Source: Acidimicrobiia bacterium (GTDB lineage Bacteria > Actinomycetota > Acidimicrobiia > Spongiisociales > Spongiisociaceae). Taken from it: 64,000 nt of DNA. The notes beneath the pieces are model-generated. The model made no database searches, had not been told where the DNA came from, and worked only from the letters and a program-made list of their open reading frames with translations. Numbering within the stretch: the first letter of the stretch is position 1; the number at the start of each line of letters is the position of its first letter. Location of the stretch: contig WTGI01000059.1 in the NCBI GenBank assembly GCA_011523635.1, positions 1-64,000 of the forward strand. Reading direction: 5' to 3'. Below, piece after piece: positions 16,170-25,402 of this stretch. The translations under genes were made by a program, and so were the position numbers.

Positions 16170-16204
16170 ATTATCACACGATGTGTGCATTTTGGCAACA
16201 CATC
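16170..16204 (-). promoter_or_regulatory. BrnT-type TA promoter and operator
   Basis: On the minus strand TTGCCA (16198-16193), a 17 bp spacer ending in an extended TGT, and GATAAT (16175-16170) form a near-consensus promoter; the predicted start falls on the A of ATG 16163. GATGTGT / ACACATC, an inverted repeat with 7 bp arms (16180-16204), covers the -35 and spacer, and CACAC/GTGTG adds a smaller one. This fits TA autorepression. Confidence 0.65.
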
Positions 16205-16252
16205 CGTCGAGAGTCGGCTCAGAGTTCAATCGACCGGAGAGCGGGCCGGCAA

Positions 16253-17341
16253 TCAGCGCCAGTCGAGTAGGACGCCGATCATGTCGCGTTCGGCGGCGTC
16301 GAGGTCTGCGAATGCGACATCTATCTCCGCGGCGGGATAGGTGTCGGTGTGCATGGCTTCCAAGGGGAGCCTTCCCTTCGAGTGGAGTTCGAGCAGGAAC
16401 TCGACGTTGCCGGTGGAAGTGAAGCGGGTAAGACGCTCGGCGGGGTCCTGATAAGGGGCGTTGCTGGTACCGAGGATCGAGGCCTGCTTGTTGTAGAAGT
16501 CGGCCGAGAGGAGAGGTCCCACGTCCTCGGGGTGCAGGGCGATGGCCACCATGCGGCCCTGGTCGTCGAGGATGCGCATGCCCAGGTCGAGCGGGGCCGA
16601 GCCGACAGCCGCCTCGACGACCACGTCGATCCCGAACGGCTGGAAGCGCTCCACCAGAGCGTCCTCGAAGCCGTCCTCGGTGGGGTCAAGGACCAGCGCC
16701 TTCGGTAGCGCGGCCGCCGCCCGCCGGCGTCGGTCCGGGCTGATCTCGAGACAGGCCAGATAGGCGCCGATGGCGTCAGCCACCAGTGCGGCGCCGAAGC
16801 CGATCAGGCCCAGGCCGATGACCGCCACGTTGAGACCTGGGGTGAAACCGCCCCGGCGGAGGGCGTGCAACCCCAGGGTCGGTAGGTAGGCGAACGGGGC
16901 GGCTTCGGTCGCAGCGCCATCCGGCACCTTGACGGCCTGCCATTCCCGGGCGTCGAAGACGGGCTGGTGCCTGGCCAGGGCGAAGACCCGGTCGCCTTCG
17001 GCCAGCGAACGGACCCCTTCGCCGACCTCGATGACCTCGCCGACGAGGTTGTACCCGCAGTTGACCGGGTACTTGGCGCCCGAGGGTTGGTTGCGGCCGG
17101 TGATGCGGTATTCGGGTGCCACTCCCATGCCCTCGGTGGTGGCCGCGTCGATGTCGGCGAAGCTGTCCCACACCTCCTCGACCATGGGTTCCCCGCGGTA
17201 GAGGCGTAACTCGGTACCCGGGCTGATCAGGCTGACCAGGGTGCGGATCCGGACCTTGCCGGGTTCCACATTGTCGGGAATCGTGACGGGTACCCAATCG
17301 AACCGGCAGGGCGCGACGATGAGTGGCCGGTCTACCTCCAT
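16253..17341 (-). CDS. Zinc-binding alcohol dehydrogenase-type MDR oxidoreductase
   Basis: 362-residue medium-chain dehydrogenase/reductase. The GroES-like N-terminal domain has 'VSLISPGTELRLYRG' and 'NCGYNLVGEVIEVGEGV' with 'EGDRVFAL'; the Rossmann domain begins 'NVAVIGLGLIGFGAALVAD'. The standard Cys/His/Glu catalytic zinc ligands and the four-Cys structural zinc lobe are not evident, which places it with MDR members such as BchC/DesT-like or threonine-dehydrogenase-like enzymes lacking the lobe. It is 12 bases upstream of the ABC ATPase gene on the same strand in position, but is the last gene of that minus-strand run. Substrate unknown. Confidence 0.75.
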   Translation of the reverse strand: MEVDRPLIVAPCRFDWVPVTIPDNVEPGKVRIRTLVSLISPGTELRLYRGEPMVEEVWDSFADIDAATTEGMGVAPEYRITGRNQPSGAKYPVNCGYNLVGEVIEVGEGVRSLAEGDRVFALARHQPVFDAREWQAVKVPDGAATEAAPFAYLPTLGLHALRRGGFTPGLNVAVIGLGLIGFGAALVADAIGAYLACLEISPDRRRRAAAALPKALVLDPTEDGFEDALVERFQPFGIDVVVEAAVGSAPLDLGMRILDDQGRMVAIALHPEDVGPLLSADFYNKQASILGTSNAPYQDPAERLTRFTSTGNVEFLLELHSKGRLPLEAMHTDTYPAAEIDVAFADLDAAERDMIGVLLDWR

Positions 17342-17353
17342 ACCTACGCTCCG

Positions 17354-18370
17354 TTACACAGGATCTTCGGGGAAGTAACAATGCACCTCGTGGCCCTCCA
17401 CCGGGATGTCGGCGGGAGGGAACTCGCCCGCGCAGACCTCATCGGCCTTCCAGCAGCGGGTTCGGAAGGGACATCCGCTCGGAGGGTGGCGGGGGTTCGG
17501 AAGGGTGCCTTCCAGGATGATCCGCTCGCTGCTCTTCGTGATCATCGGGCTGGCCGAGAGCAGGGCCCGCGTGTAGGGATGGAGCCGGTGGTCCCTCACT
17601 TCGGCGACCGGGCCCTCCTCGACCTTGCGGCCCAGGTACATCACCGCCACACGGTCGACCAGCCAGGAGACCGCCTGGATGTTGTGGCTGATCAGGATCA
17701 CCGAGAGGTTGAGGGCATCGCGCAGTTCTGCCAGCAGGTTGAGTATCTGGTTCTGGACACTGACGTCGAGGGCCGAGGTCGGCTCGTCGGCCACCAGCAG
17801 GGAAGGGTTCAGCGAGAGGGCCCGGGCGATCGCCACCCGCTGGCGCTGGCCTCCCGACAGCTCGGAGGGGAGCTTGTCCGCCGCGTCCCGGGGAAGGTGC
17901 ACCATGTCGAGTAGCTCCTGCACCCGTGCGTTCCGCGCTGCCTTGTCGCCGACTTCGTGGATGATCAGGGGGTCGGCCAGGGTCTCCCTCACCTTCAGAC
18001 GGGGGTTGAGGCTCGAGGTGGGATCCTGGAAGACGATCGCAACCTGGCGGGCGAAGTGGCGGCGGCGCCACCTGGTCGGCTGGGCCCAGACATCGGTTCC
18101 GTCGTAGATGATCCGCCCTCCGGTTGGTCGGATCAGCCCGACAACGCAGCGGGCCACCGTGGACTTGCCGCATCCCGACTCGCCTACCAAACCCAGAGCC
18201 TCGCCGGGGGCGACCGTCAGTGAGAGATCCTCCACCGCGTGGACTTTCTGCCGTCGGGGAGCCCGGTAATGATGGACGAGATTCTCCAGCCGGAGCAGGG
18301 CGTCGGGGCCGGTGGTCGCGCCCTCCCGGCTGGCGGGGGCGGTGACAGCGGGAGCGGGTCCGGATGTCAT
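17354..18370 (-). CDS. Oligopeptide/dipeptide ABC transporter ATP-binding protein (OppF/DppF-like)
   Basis: 338 residues. Walker A 'GESGCGKST', Q-loop 'FQDPTSSLNPR', signature 'LSGGQRQRVAIARALS', Walker B 'LLVADEPTSALD', switch His in 'LISHNI', and the oligopeptide C-terminal extension 'HPYTRALLSASP' with a Cys cluster ('CPFRTRCWKADEVCAGEF') that in this family can bind an iron-sulfur cluster. The track ORF extends far upstream in shadow sequence; ATG 18370 is used because it overlaps the preceding ATPase stop by ATGA. Last gene of the five-gene importer operon. Confidence 0.92.
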   Translation of the reverse strand: MTSGPAPAVTAPASREGATTGPDALLRLENLVHHYRAPRRQKVHAVEDLSLTVAPGEALGLVGESGCGKSTVARCVVGLIRPTGGRIIYDGTDVWAQPTRWRRRHFARQVAIVFQDPTSSLNPRLKVRETLADPLIIHEVGDKAARNARVQELLDMVHLPRDAADKLPSELSGGQRQRVAIARALSLNPSLLVADEPTSALDVSVQNQILNLLAELRDALNLSVILISHNIQAVSWLVDRVAVMYLGRKVEEGPVAEVRDHRLHPYTRALLSASPMITKSSERIILEGTLPNPRHPPSGCPFRTRCWKADEVCAGEFPPADIPVEGHEVHCYFPEDPV

Positions 18371-19362
18371 CCGACGGCCCCGGCGTTTGCAGCGTTTCCT
18401 CCGACGGGGAAGTAGCAGGCCAGGTCGTGGCGGTCCCCGGCGGACTCCAGGGGTGGGGGAGTCTCGGCGCAGGCGTCGCCGGCATTGACGCAGCGCTCCA
18501 CGAACCGGCACCCGGGAGAGAACTCGAGGGGACTCGGGACCACACCGTCGATCGAGCGGGCGGGCCGCTCCTTCGCCTCCAGGCTGACGATCGAACCCAG
18601 CAGCCCCGCCGCGTACGGGTGCCGGGGGTCGCGGACCAGTTCCTCGGTGTGCGCCACCTCGACCAACTGCCCGGCGTACATGACCATGGTGCGCTCGCAC
18701 AGCTCCTTCACCAGGGCCAGGTTGTGGGTGATGAGGATGGTCGTGAAGGACAACTCGGCCTGCAGCGATCTCAACAGCTCGACGATCTGGGCCTGGACGG
18801 TCTCGTCCAGGGCCGTAGTGGGCTCGTCGCCGATCAGGATGGAGGGTCGCCGGGCCAGCGCCAGGGCGATCAAGACCCGCTGGCGCTGCCCGCCGGACAG
18901 CTGGAACGGGTAGGCGGCGGCGATGGCCTTGGGGTTGGGCAGGTGGACCAGTTCCAGCAACTCGTACATGCGCTCACCCTTGTGGTCACCGTCGAGCCGG
19001 AGCGCCTGCCGCAGTTGCGCCCTGACCGTCATACCGGGGTTCAGGCTCATCAGCGGGTCCTGGTAAACCATGCCGATCTCGCGGCCCATCAGGTTGCGGC
19101 GCTCCGTGGGAGACAGCCGGAGCACATCCTGGCCCTTCCAACGGATGGAACCCGTGGCCTCCACCAGGCGCGGAAGCAGGCCGATGACGGACAGACCGGT
19201 CAGCGTCTTGCCGCACCCGGACTCGCCCACGATTCCCAGGTTCTCGCCCTCCAGCACCGAGAACGACACCCCCGACACGACCGGCGTGTTCCCGTAGGCA
19301 TGCCGGATGTGGATATTGAGGTCCTCGACCTCCAGGATCGGATCACCCGCCGCTGCGCTCAT
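18367..19362 (-). CDS. Oligopeptide/dipeptide ABC transporter ATP-binding protein (OppD/DppD-like)
   Basis: 331 residues, second ATPase of the heterodimer. Walker A 'GESGCGKTL', Q-loop 'YQDPLMSLNPG', signature 'LSGGQRQRVLIALALA', Walker B 'ILIGDEPTTALD', 'LITHNLAL', and C-terminal 'HPYAAGLLGSIVSL' with 'CRFVERCVNAGDAC'. ATG 19362 overlaps the upstream permease stop by one base (TGATG); the longer track ORF is shadow sequence. Both nucleotide sites of the OppD/OppF pair look intact. Confidence 0.92.
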   Translation of the reverse strand: MSAAAGDPILEVEDLNIHIRHAYGNTPVVSGVSFSVLEGENLGIVGESGCGKTLTGLSVIGLLPRLVEATGSIRWKGQDVLRLSPTERRNLMGREIGMVYQDPLMSLNPGMTVRAQLRQALRLDGDHKGERMYELLELVHLPNPKAIAAAYPFQLSGGQRQRVLIALALARRPSILIGDEPTTALDETVQAQIVELLRSLQAELSFTTILITHNLALVKELCERTMVMYAGQLVEVAHTEELVRDPRHPYAAGLLGSIVSLEAKERPARSIDGVVPSPLEFSPGCRFVERCVNAGDACAETPPPLESAGDRHDLACYFPVGGNAANAGAVG

Positions 19363-20309
19363 CACTGCCCCAGCAGGTGCCGTCTGCCGCCGAGGCGGTC
19401 CGCCATGCTCTCCGCCACCGTGTTGAGCGCCAGCACCGTGAGGAAGATGGCGAGACCGGGGAAGGTGGTGTACCACCAGGTGCCGGCTATCAGGTACTGC
19501 GATCCGCCGTAAACGAGATTTCCCCAGGTGGGAGCCGGGGGAGGAAGACCGGCCCCGAGGAAACTGATGGAGGCTTCCAGGATGACCGCGTCCGCCGCCA
19601 CCAGCGTGAAGAACACCAGAAGCGGCGTGGCGATGTTCAGGGACACGTGGCGCAGCAGGATGCGGCGTTGGGAACTCCCCATGGCCTTGAGCGCGGCGAC
19701 GTAGTCCTCGGACAGCTGGTCGAGGACCGCGGCGCGGATGTATCGGGCCATGATCGGCGTGTAGACGACGGTCAGGACCAGCAGCAGGGTCCGGAATGAC
19801 TGGCCGAAGGCCGACGACACCACAACGGCCAGCACGACTGCCGGGAACGCGAACTGTATGTCCACCAAGCGCATCAGCACGTCGTTGATCCACCTGAGTT
19901 TTCGATTCCGGGACGTGGAGGCGGCCACCATCCCGATCGTTCCTCCGAGAATGAGGGCCAGCACGGGGGTCAGGACGGCCACGAGAGCCGACATCCTCGA
20001 TCCGTGGATCACCCTGGAAAGGATGTCACGGGCGATCTCGTCGGAGCCGAAGATGTGCTCCGGCCAGTCGGGCCCCGTGTTGGGCGAGGTCAGGCCCACC
20101 ATGTAGGGATCGTACGGGGACAGCCAGTGGGCGAATATCGCCACGATTATGACGAACACGACCCAGGCCAACCCGAGCTTGGCCCGGAATGGCAGCCTCC
20201 CCATCTTCAACGGACCGGCGGGAGCAGCCTTCATCGCAGCCTCGACCGACTTGGGGCCGAACCTGATCCGTGGCCGGTGTTCGGGGTTGGGGTCGCGCGC
20301 TTCGCTCAC
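19362..20309 (-). CDS. ABC transporter permease (OppC/DppC-like)
   Basis: 315 residues with the OppC N-terminal region ('LGLAWVVFVIIVAIFAHWLSPYDP'), the 'HIFGSDEIARDILSRVIHGSR' motif typical of DppC, and about five further membrane segments. The EAA-loop that contacts the ATPases is in 'AALKAMGSSQRRILLRHV'. It follows the OppB-like gene by one base. Together they form the membrane channel of the peptide-type importer. Confidence 0.92.
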   Translation of the reverse strand: MSEARDPNPEHRPRIRFGPKSVEAAMKAAPAGPLKMGRLPFRAKLGLAWVVFVIIVAIFAHWLSPYDPYMVGLTSPNTGPDWPEHIFGSDEIARDILSRVIHGSRMSALVAVLTPVLALILGGTIGMVAASTSRNRKLRWINDVLMRLVDIQFAFPAVVLAVVVSSAFGQSFRTLLLVLTVVYTPIMARYIRAAVLDQLSEDYVAALKAMGSSQRRILLRHVSLNIATPLLVFFTLVAADAVILEASISFLGAGLPPPAPTWGNLVYGGSQYLIAGTWWYTTFPGLAIFLTVLALNTVAESMADRLGGRRHLLGQ

Positions 20310-20310
20310 G

Positions 20311-21279
20311 TCACGTATTCTCTCGGGCGCTCGGTTTGAAGATGATGAACGCCACGTCGGCAGCCAGGTTGGAGAGAACGAACATCAACGCGCCGACCAT
20401 GGCGATGCCGGTGACGATGTTGAAGTCGCCGGTTGTGGCGGAGTCGATCATCTTCCAACCCAGGCCGCGGAGGTTGAAGACCCTCTCCACCAGCACCACG
20501 CCACCCAGGATGTAGCCGGCCTGCAATCCGAGCACGGTCAACGGGGCCACCAGCGCGTTGCGGAGCACGTTCTTGCGGACGATCTTCCGGTCCCTCAGTC
20601 CTATCCCGCGCGCAGTGCGAACGTAGTCCTTCTCCAACTCGTCCAGCACCGACGAACGCACCACGCGGGTTAGGAACCCGCCGACGGGGAGGGCTATCGA
20701 TAAGGAGGGTAGGGTAAGTGCCCTCAGCCAGCCGATCTTGTCCTCGCTGAAGGGCACCCAACTCCCGGCGGGGAACCACGTGAACCCTATGGGGTTCGCC
20801 AGGGCGAAGGTCAGGATCAATAGCAGAGCCAACCAGAAGATCGGCATCGAGAGCACCCCCAGCGTCACCGCCCTGACTGTGGAATCCCACCAGCTGCCCG
20901 CGAAATAGGCGGAGCTCACCCCCAGTACGAAGGCAATCAGGGTGGCCAGGAACAACGAAACCGCCGCCACCGATAGCGAGATCCCGATGCCTTCACCGAG
21001 GATGGTAAGGACGGGCCGGTCGCCGTAGACGCTTAAGCCGAAGTCGCCTTGTGACAGGTCTCCCAGGTACCGCCCGTAGCGGATGAGCACCGGATCGTTG
21101 AGCCCGAATTCCTCGGCGAGCTGCTCGCGCGCCTCGTCGCTGGCGTAAAGCCCCAGGCCCGCGTAGCGAGCGTCGACCGGAGAGAACTCCAGCATCACGA
21201 ACACGTAGAACGTGATGCCGATGATGACCGGTAGGGCTTGGAGGAGACGTTGCAGGACGAGCCTGCTCACGGCTCCCAT
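20311..21279 (-). CDS. ABC transporter permease (OppB/DppB-like)
   Basis: 322 residues, six membrane segments expected. Seen: N-terminal 'RLLQALPVIIGITFYVFVML' segment, 'EFGLNDPVLIRYGRYLGDL' and 'GDFGLSVYGDRPV' typical of OppB, and the EAA-loop in 'TARGIGLRDRKIVRKNVLRNA'. First permease after the binding protein; a 73-base gap with a weak hairpin (21299-21319, stem CCGATA/TATCGG) separates them and may help keep the binding protein in excess. Confidence 0.92.
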   Translation of the reverse strand: MGAVSRLVLQRLLQALPVIIGITFYVFVMLEFSPVDARYAGLGLYASDEAREQLAEEFGLNDPVLIRYGRYLGDLSQGDFGLSVYGDRPVLTILGEGIGISLSVAAVSLFLATLIAFVLGVSSAYFAGSWWDSTVRAVTLGVLSMPIFWLALLLILTFALANPIGFTWFPAGSWVPFSEDKIGWLRALTLPSLSIALPVGGFLTRVVRSSVLDELEKDYVRTARGIGLRDRKIVRKNVLRNALVAPLTVLGLQAGYILGGVVLVERVFNLRGLGWKMIDSATTGDFNIVTGIAMVGALMFVLSNLAADVAFIIFKPSARENT

Positions 21280-21352
21280 CAGACCCTACCGGCCTCTACC
21301 GATACCAACCCGATATCGGCTCGGTTGCTACTTGATCTGCCGAGCCGGCCGG

Positions 21353-23083
21353 CTATTCGCCGGACGGATGCACGCCGAACATCGTCATACCCAGCGTCTG
21401 CGGCATCTGGTAGCCGGCCACGGACTTGTGCCAGGCGTGAGCTATGGGCTGGAACAGGATCGGAACCGCACCGGCCTCGGTAACGAGTATCTCGTTGGCC
21501 GCCGCGTACAGATCGTTCTGTTTGTCGAAGTCCGGCTCCTCAAGCGCCTGGTCGAGAAGGTCGTTCAGCGTTGACGGAACGTTCTCCGTGGCGAAGCTGG
21601 CGTTCTCGGCCCAGCCGCCCCACCAGCCGCGGAACAGGTTGTCCGGGTCATAGGTGAACACCTCGAACCCGATGGTGGCCACCCAGGCGTCGTACCGGGC
21701 GGGGCCGCCGTCTTCGGGCCGCATGATGTCGGATACCCAGCGGGCGTCGATCGAGTCCACCAGGAGCAGCGGGTCGAAGCCGCCCAGCTGCATCGTCTGA
21801 GCGAGCAGCGGCGCCTGCGGGTAGACGTACGCCCACTCGACGACACCGAGCTGGAATTGCACCGGCGCGTTGTCCGGGTCGTATCCGGCCTCCCTGAGCA
21901 GTGCCTTCGACTTCTCGGGGTCGTAGTTGTACTGCATCTGCGGTTCCCGGAACCGGTCGCTCTCCGGAGGGAGCGGCGAGCGGGCGATCCGACCCTCGCC
22001 GGCCAAGCCGATCTCGATCAGCTGCGGCGCGTCGATGGAGTACATCACTGCCTGGCGCACCCGCTGGTCGTCGAAGGGGGGCTTGGTGGTGTTGAAGAAG
22101 ATCATCTCGAGGAACGTGGTCTCCCGAGCAACGCCGAGACTGAGGTTCGGCGAGTCTTCGATAGCCCGGTAGAGCTGCGGGGACACCCCGTCCAGGATCT
22201 GCACCTGGCCGGCCTCGGCCTGGGCGATCCGTCCCGAGAGTTCAGGGATGACCAGATAGGTGATGTCCTTGGCCGCCAAAGGCATGGGACCCTCGTATCC
22301 GTCGTACCGCTTGAACGTGTTGATCTCGGTGTCGAACGGGCCGTCAACCATCATCGAACCTGACGAAGGAGTCGGTGCGAATGAGTAGTCCATGCCGCCC
22401 ATCGCCTCTACGACCGCCTCGGGATAGGCATTGATGCCGGAGATCCGCTGGAACAGGACGTCCTCGGGCATCCGCTGGGTGAGGTTGAACCGGAGTTCGT
22501 CGTCGGCGACGACCTCAACCGACTCGATGAAGGAGATGTACGCCGTGAAGGGCGAGCCCAACTCCTTTTCAGGAGCCAGCCGGGAGAACCCGTACGCGAT
22601 GTCGGACGCCTTGATCGGCGAGCCGTCGGTGAACGTCCGGTCCGTCCTCACCTTCACGCTGTAGGTGGTGGCATCGACCTGCTGGGGCATCTCGGCCGCC
22701 AGGCCCGGAATCAGTGACCGATCCGGAAGCTTGATCAGCAAACCCTCGAAGGTGTGCTGGCCCGAGGCGAGGGCGCCGCCCGTTGTCCGGTTGTTGTCGA
22801 GCGAGATCCAGCCGCCCACCTGCGCGAGCGTGATGCTGTCGAACTCCGCCGGAGCGTCCGCCATCATTGCGGTGGTGGTGGTCTCCTCCGCCATGGCCGC
22901 CTCTGTGGTGGCCGGGGCTGCGGCTGCCGTAGTGGCGGGGGCTGCGGTGGTGGCCGGGGCTGCCGTGGTGGCTGGAGTGTCGTCCCCTCCGCAGGCCGCC
23001 AGTACCGTCGGAGCAACGGCACCAACCCCGATCATGAGACCGCTACGCTTTAGGAACTCTCTTCGGTCCATTGATTTGGGCAC
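21353..23083 (-). CDS. Tat-exported lipoprotein, peptide-type solute-binding protein (SBP_bac_5)
   Basis: Binding protein of the importer, 576 residues from GTG 23083. It starts with a Tat-like motif 'MDRREFLKRSG', a hydrophobic stretch and a lipobox 'LAACGGDD', then a low-complexity Ala/Thr/Pro linker (about residues 37-70), then the cluster-C fold with 'DRTFTDGSPIKASDIAYGFSRL' and 'QAVMYSIDAPQLIEIGLAGEG'. The track uses TTG 23089, which abuts the GGAGGAG ribosome site; GTG 23083 has proper 6-base spacing. This family binds di/oligopeptides, nickel, or other polar solutes. The divergent hydantoinase genes suggest an N-containing ring compound or peptide as ligand, but that is inference. Confidence 0.9.
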   Translation of the reverse strand: MPKSMDRREFLKRSGLMIGVGAVAPTVLAACGGDDTPATTAAPATTAAPATTAAAAPATTEAAMAEETTTTAMMADAPAEFDSITLAQVGGWISLDNNRTTGGALASGQHTFEGLLIKLPDRSLIPGLAAEMPQQVDATTYSVKVRTDRTFTDGSPIKASDIAYGFSRLAPEKELGSPFTAYISFIESVEVVADDELRFNLTQRMPEDVLFQRISGINAYPEAVVEAMGGMDYSFAPTPSSGSMMVDGPFDTEINTFKRYDGYEGPMPLAAKDITYLVIPELSGRIAQAEAGQVQILDGVSPQLYRAIEDSPNLSLGVARETTFLEMIFFNTTKPPFDDQRVRQAVMYSIDAPQLIEIGLAGEGRIARSPLPPESDRFREPQMQYNYDPEKSKALLREAGYDPDNAPVQFQLGVVEWAYVYPQAPLLAQTMQLGGFDPLLLVDSIDARWVSDIMRPEDGGPARYDAWVATIGFEVFTYDPDNLFRGWWGGWAENASFATENVPSTLNDLLDQALEEPDFDKQNDLYAAANEILVTEAGAVPILFQPIAHAWHKSVAGYQMPQTLGMTMFGVHPSGE

Positions 23084-23120
23084 AACCAACTCCTCCCGCT
23101 TGGGATGCCACGTCCGGGAG

Positions 23121-23150
23121 AATATAATAGGTGGAGATGTCAGTCGGCAA
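23121..23150 (-). promoter_or_regulatory. Candidate promoter of the importer operon
   Basis: In the 216-base AT-rich divergent region between the binding-protein and hyuA genes, the minus strand carries TTGCCG (23150-23145), an 18-base spacer and TATATT (23126-23121), overlapping a second possible -10, TATTAT. This would give a leader of about 30 bases. A hyuA-facing promoter is not clear, though 23180-23270 is also AT-rich. Confidence 0.35.
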
Positions 23151-23299
23151 CTTGTCCCATTCTGCTTTCTTGTGTCTACATGTATTGTTCAAGTAAGATA
23201 GTCATATCGAACAGAAGCCATCGGTCTGACGATTTATTTATATCCAAGACGTTATAAACATGGCACCTCATCGAATCTGAGTCTTCTCAAGGCGTTCAA

Positions 23300-25402
23300 A
23301 TGGTCGGATCAGCAGGCAACGGGTTACGGGTAGGTGTCGATATCGGCGGCACCTTCACCGACCTGATGATGATCGGCCAGTCCGGACAGGTCGAGATCGG
23401 CAAGGTGCTCACCACTCCCGATCCGTCGCGAGGGGTCGAGGAGGTGCTGGTGCGAACGCTCGATCGTTCGGGCTACTCCGGTGCTTCGGTCCGCCATCTG
23501 GTGCACGGCACCACCCTGGTAACCAATGCCATCATCGAGCGCAAGGGCGCCCGGACAGCTCTGCTCACCACCTCGGGGTTCCGGGACTCAATAGAGATAG
23601 GCCGCGAGCATCGCTACGAGCTGTACGACCTGAACCTGGAGCACCCCAGGCCGCTCGTGCCCCGCCATCTCCGTTTCGATGTGCCTGAGCGGACCTTGAC
23701 CGATGGCGCGCAGGCCATCGAACTCGGTGGGGACTACGTGGCGCGCCTGGTCCGTGAGTTGGCCGGCGCCGGCGTGGAGGCGGTGGCCATCTGCTTCCTC
23801 CATTCCTTCGCCAATCCCGAGTCCGAGGAACAGGCCAGGGGTGTAGTCAATGGACAGGCCCCGGAGATGCGGGTCTCGATCTCCTCGGAGGTCGTTCCCG
23901 AGATCGGCGAGTTCGAGCGGGCCTCCACGACGATCGCCAACGTCTATGTCCAGCCACTGGTAGAGGACTACCTGCATGGACTCCGCCGCCGCATGGAGAG
24001 GATCGGATTCGAAGGGCAGCTGTTCGTGATGCTCTCGAGCGGCGGTGTGGCCACCCTCGACACCTGTGTCCGGTTCCCGATCCGTCTCCTCGAGTCGGGC
24101 CCGGCCGCCGGAGCGCTGGCGGCGGCGGCGGTAGGGACGGCCATGGGCCGTGACTCGCTGCTGTCCTTCGACATGGGGGGTACCACCGCCAAACTCAGCG
24201 TGGTGGACGGGGGCGAGCCCCTCGTCACCCACGACTTCGAGGTGGACCGCCGCTATCGCTTCAAGAAGGGCTCCGGTCTTCCGGTGAAGGTTCCGGTCAT
24301 AGAGATGATCGAGATCGGCGCGGGCGGGGGGTCCATCGCCCGGGTCGACTCCCTGGGGCTGCTCAAGGTGGGTCCCGACTCGGCCGGCGCCGATCCCGGA
24401 CCGGTCTGTTACTCCCGGGGCGGGACGTCCCCCACGGTGACCGACGCCGATCTGGTACTCGGCTACCTGGACCCCGATTACTTCCTGGGCGGCGCAATGA
24501 AGCTGGACGTGGCCGCCGCCGAAGCCTCCCTCGCCAGGAGCATTGGCAGCCCGTTGGGGATGTCGGTTCCGGAGGCCGCCTGGGGGGTTCACCAGGTCGT
24601 CAACGAGGCCATGGCCAACGCCGCCCGGGTCCATGTAGTGGAACGCGGGAAGAACCCCAGAGCCCTGCCGGTGGTCGCCTTCGGAGGCGCCGGACCGGTC
24701 CATGGTTACGGTGTCGCCGAGTTGTTGGGCAGCACCGAGTTGGTACTGCCCTACGGCGCCGGCGTCACCAGCGCCATGGGCCTCCTGGTGGCGCCGCTCG
24801 CCTTCGACTTCGTGCGGTCCTACTACGGAAGGCTCGACGAATTGGACTGGGGTGCGGTGACCGGCATATTCGAGGAAATGGAGCGGGAAGGAACCGACCT
24901 TCTGGTGGAGTCGGGCGCCGGACGTGACGAGATCACTCACACGAGGACCGCTGACATTCGCTACGTGGGCCAGGGCCACGAGATACGGGTTCCGATCCCG
25001 GACGGGTCGCTGACGGTCCGCCAGCGCCGGACGATATACGAGGAGTTCGACCGGGTCTACCAGACCCTTTACGGCCGGGAGGGGCCTCCGGTCGGTCTCG
25101 AGGCCCTCACCTGGCGCGTGGTGAGCCGGGGACCGCGCCCCATGCCCGTCGAGACGGCCAGGGGCGACGTGACCGGCGATGCTGAGGCGGCCCGCAAGGG
25201 TGAGCGCCCGGCCTTCTTCCCGTCCGAGGGGGGATTCGTCACCACGCCGGTATACGACCGCTACCGGCTGGGTCCCGGCTCGACGATGGCCGGGCCGGCG
25301 ATCATCGAGGAGCGGGAGTCCACCGCCATCATCGGACCGGGCGGCCTGGTGCGGGTGGACGACCGGCTCAACATCGTCGTCTCGCTCGGAGGGGAAGTAT
25401 GA
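23300..25402 (+). CDS. Hydantoinase/oxoprolinase subunit A (HyuA-like)
   Basis: 700-residue ATPase-fold subunit of the hydantoinase / 5-oxoprolinase / acetone carboxylase family. Seen: N-terminal 'VGVDIGGTFTDLMMIG', 'HGTTLVTNAIIERKGART', 'FDMGGTTAKLSVV', 'EIGAGGGSIARVD', 'GADPGPVCYSRGG', and 'PVVAFGGAGPVHGYGVAEL'. Known members use ATP to open hydantoin or pyroglutamate rings with subunit B. It overlaps hyuB by ATGA. Normal length. The exact substrate (N-methylhydantoin, oxoproline, other) cannot be fixed from sequence. Confidence 0.9.
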   Translation: MVGSAGNGLRVGVDIGGTFTDLMMIGQSGQVEIGKVLTTPDPSRGVEEVLVRTLDRSGYSGASVRHLVHGTTLVTNAIIERKGARTALLTTSGFRDSIEIGREHRYELYDLNLEHPRPLVPRHLRFDVPERTLTDGAQAIELGGDYVARLVRELAGAGVEAVAICFLHSFANPESEEQARGVVNGQAPEMRVSISSEVVPEIGEFERASTTIANVYVQPLVEDYLHGLRRRMERIGFEGQLFVMLSSGGVATLDTCVRFPIRLLESGPAAGALAAAAVGTAMGRDSLLSFDMGGTTAKLSVVDGGEPLVTHDFEVDRRYRFKKGSGLPVKVPVIEMIEIGAGGGSIARVDSLGLLKVGPDSAGADPGPVCYSRGGTSPTVTDADLVLGYLDPDYFLGGAMKLDVAAAEASLARSIGSPLGMSVPEAAWGVHQVVNEAMANAARVHVVERGKNPRALPVVAFGGAGPVHGYGVAELLGSTELVLPYGAGVTSAMGLLVAPLAFDFVRSYYGRLDELDWGAVTGIFEEMEREGTDLLVESGAGRDEITHTRTADIRYVGQGHEIRVPIPDGSLTVRQRRTIYEEFDRVYQTLYGREGPPVGLEALTWRVVSRGPRPMPVETARGDVTGDAEAARKGERPAFFPSEGGFVTTPVYDRYRLGPGSTMAGPAIIEERESTAIIGPGGLVRVDDRLNIVVSLGGEV

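Noticed and set aside
22820-22990. Repetitive Ala/Thr/Pro-coding stretch as a DNA repeat or CRISPR-like element
   Set aside because: It is the low-complexity linker after the lipobox of the binding protein, with no spaced repeat structure.
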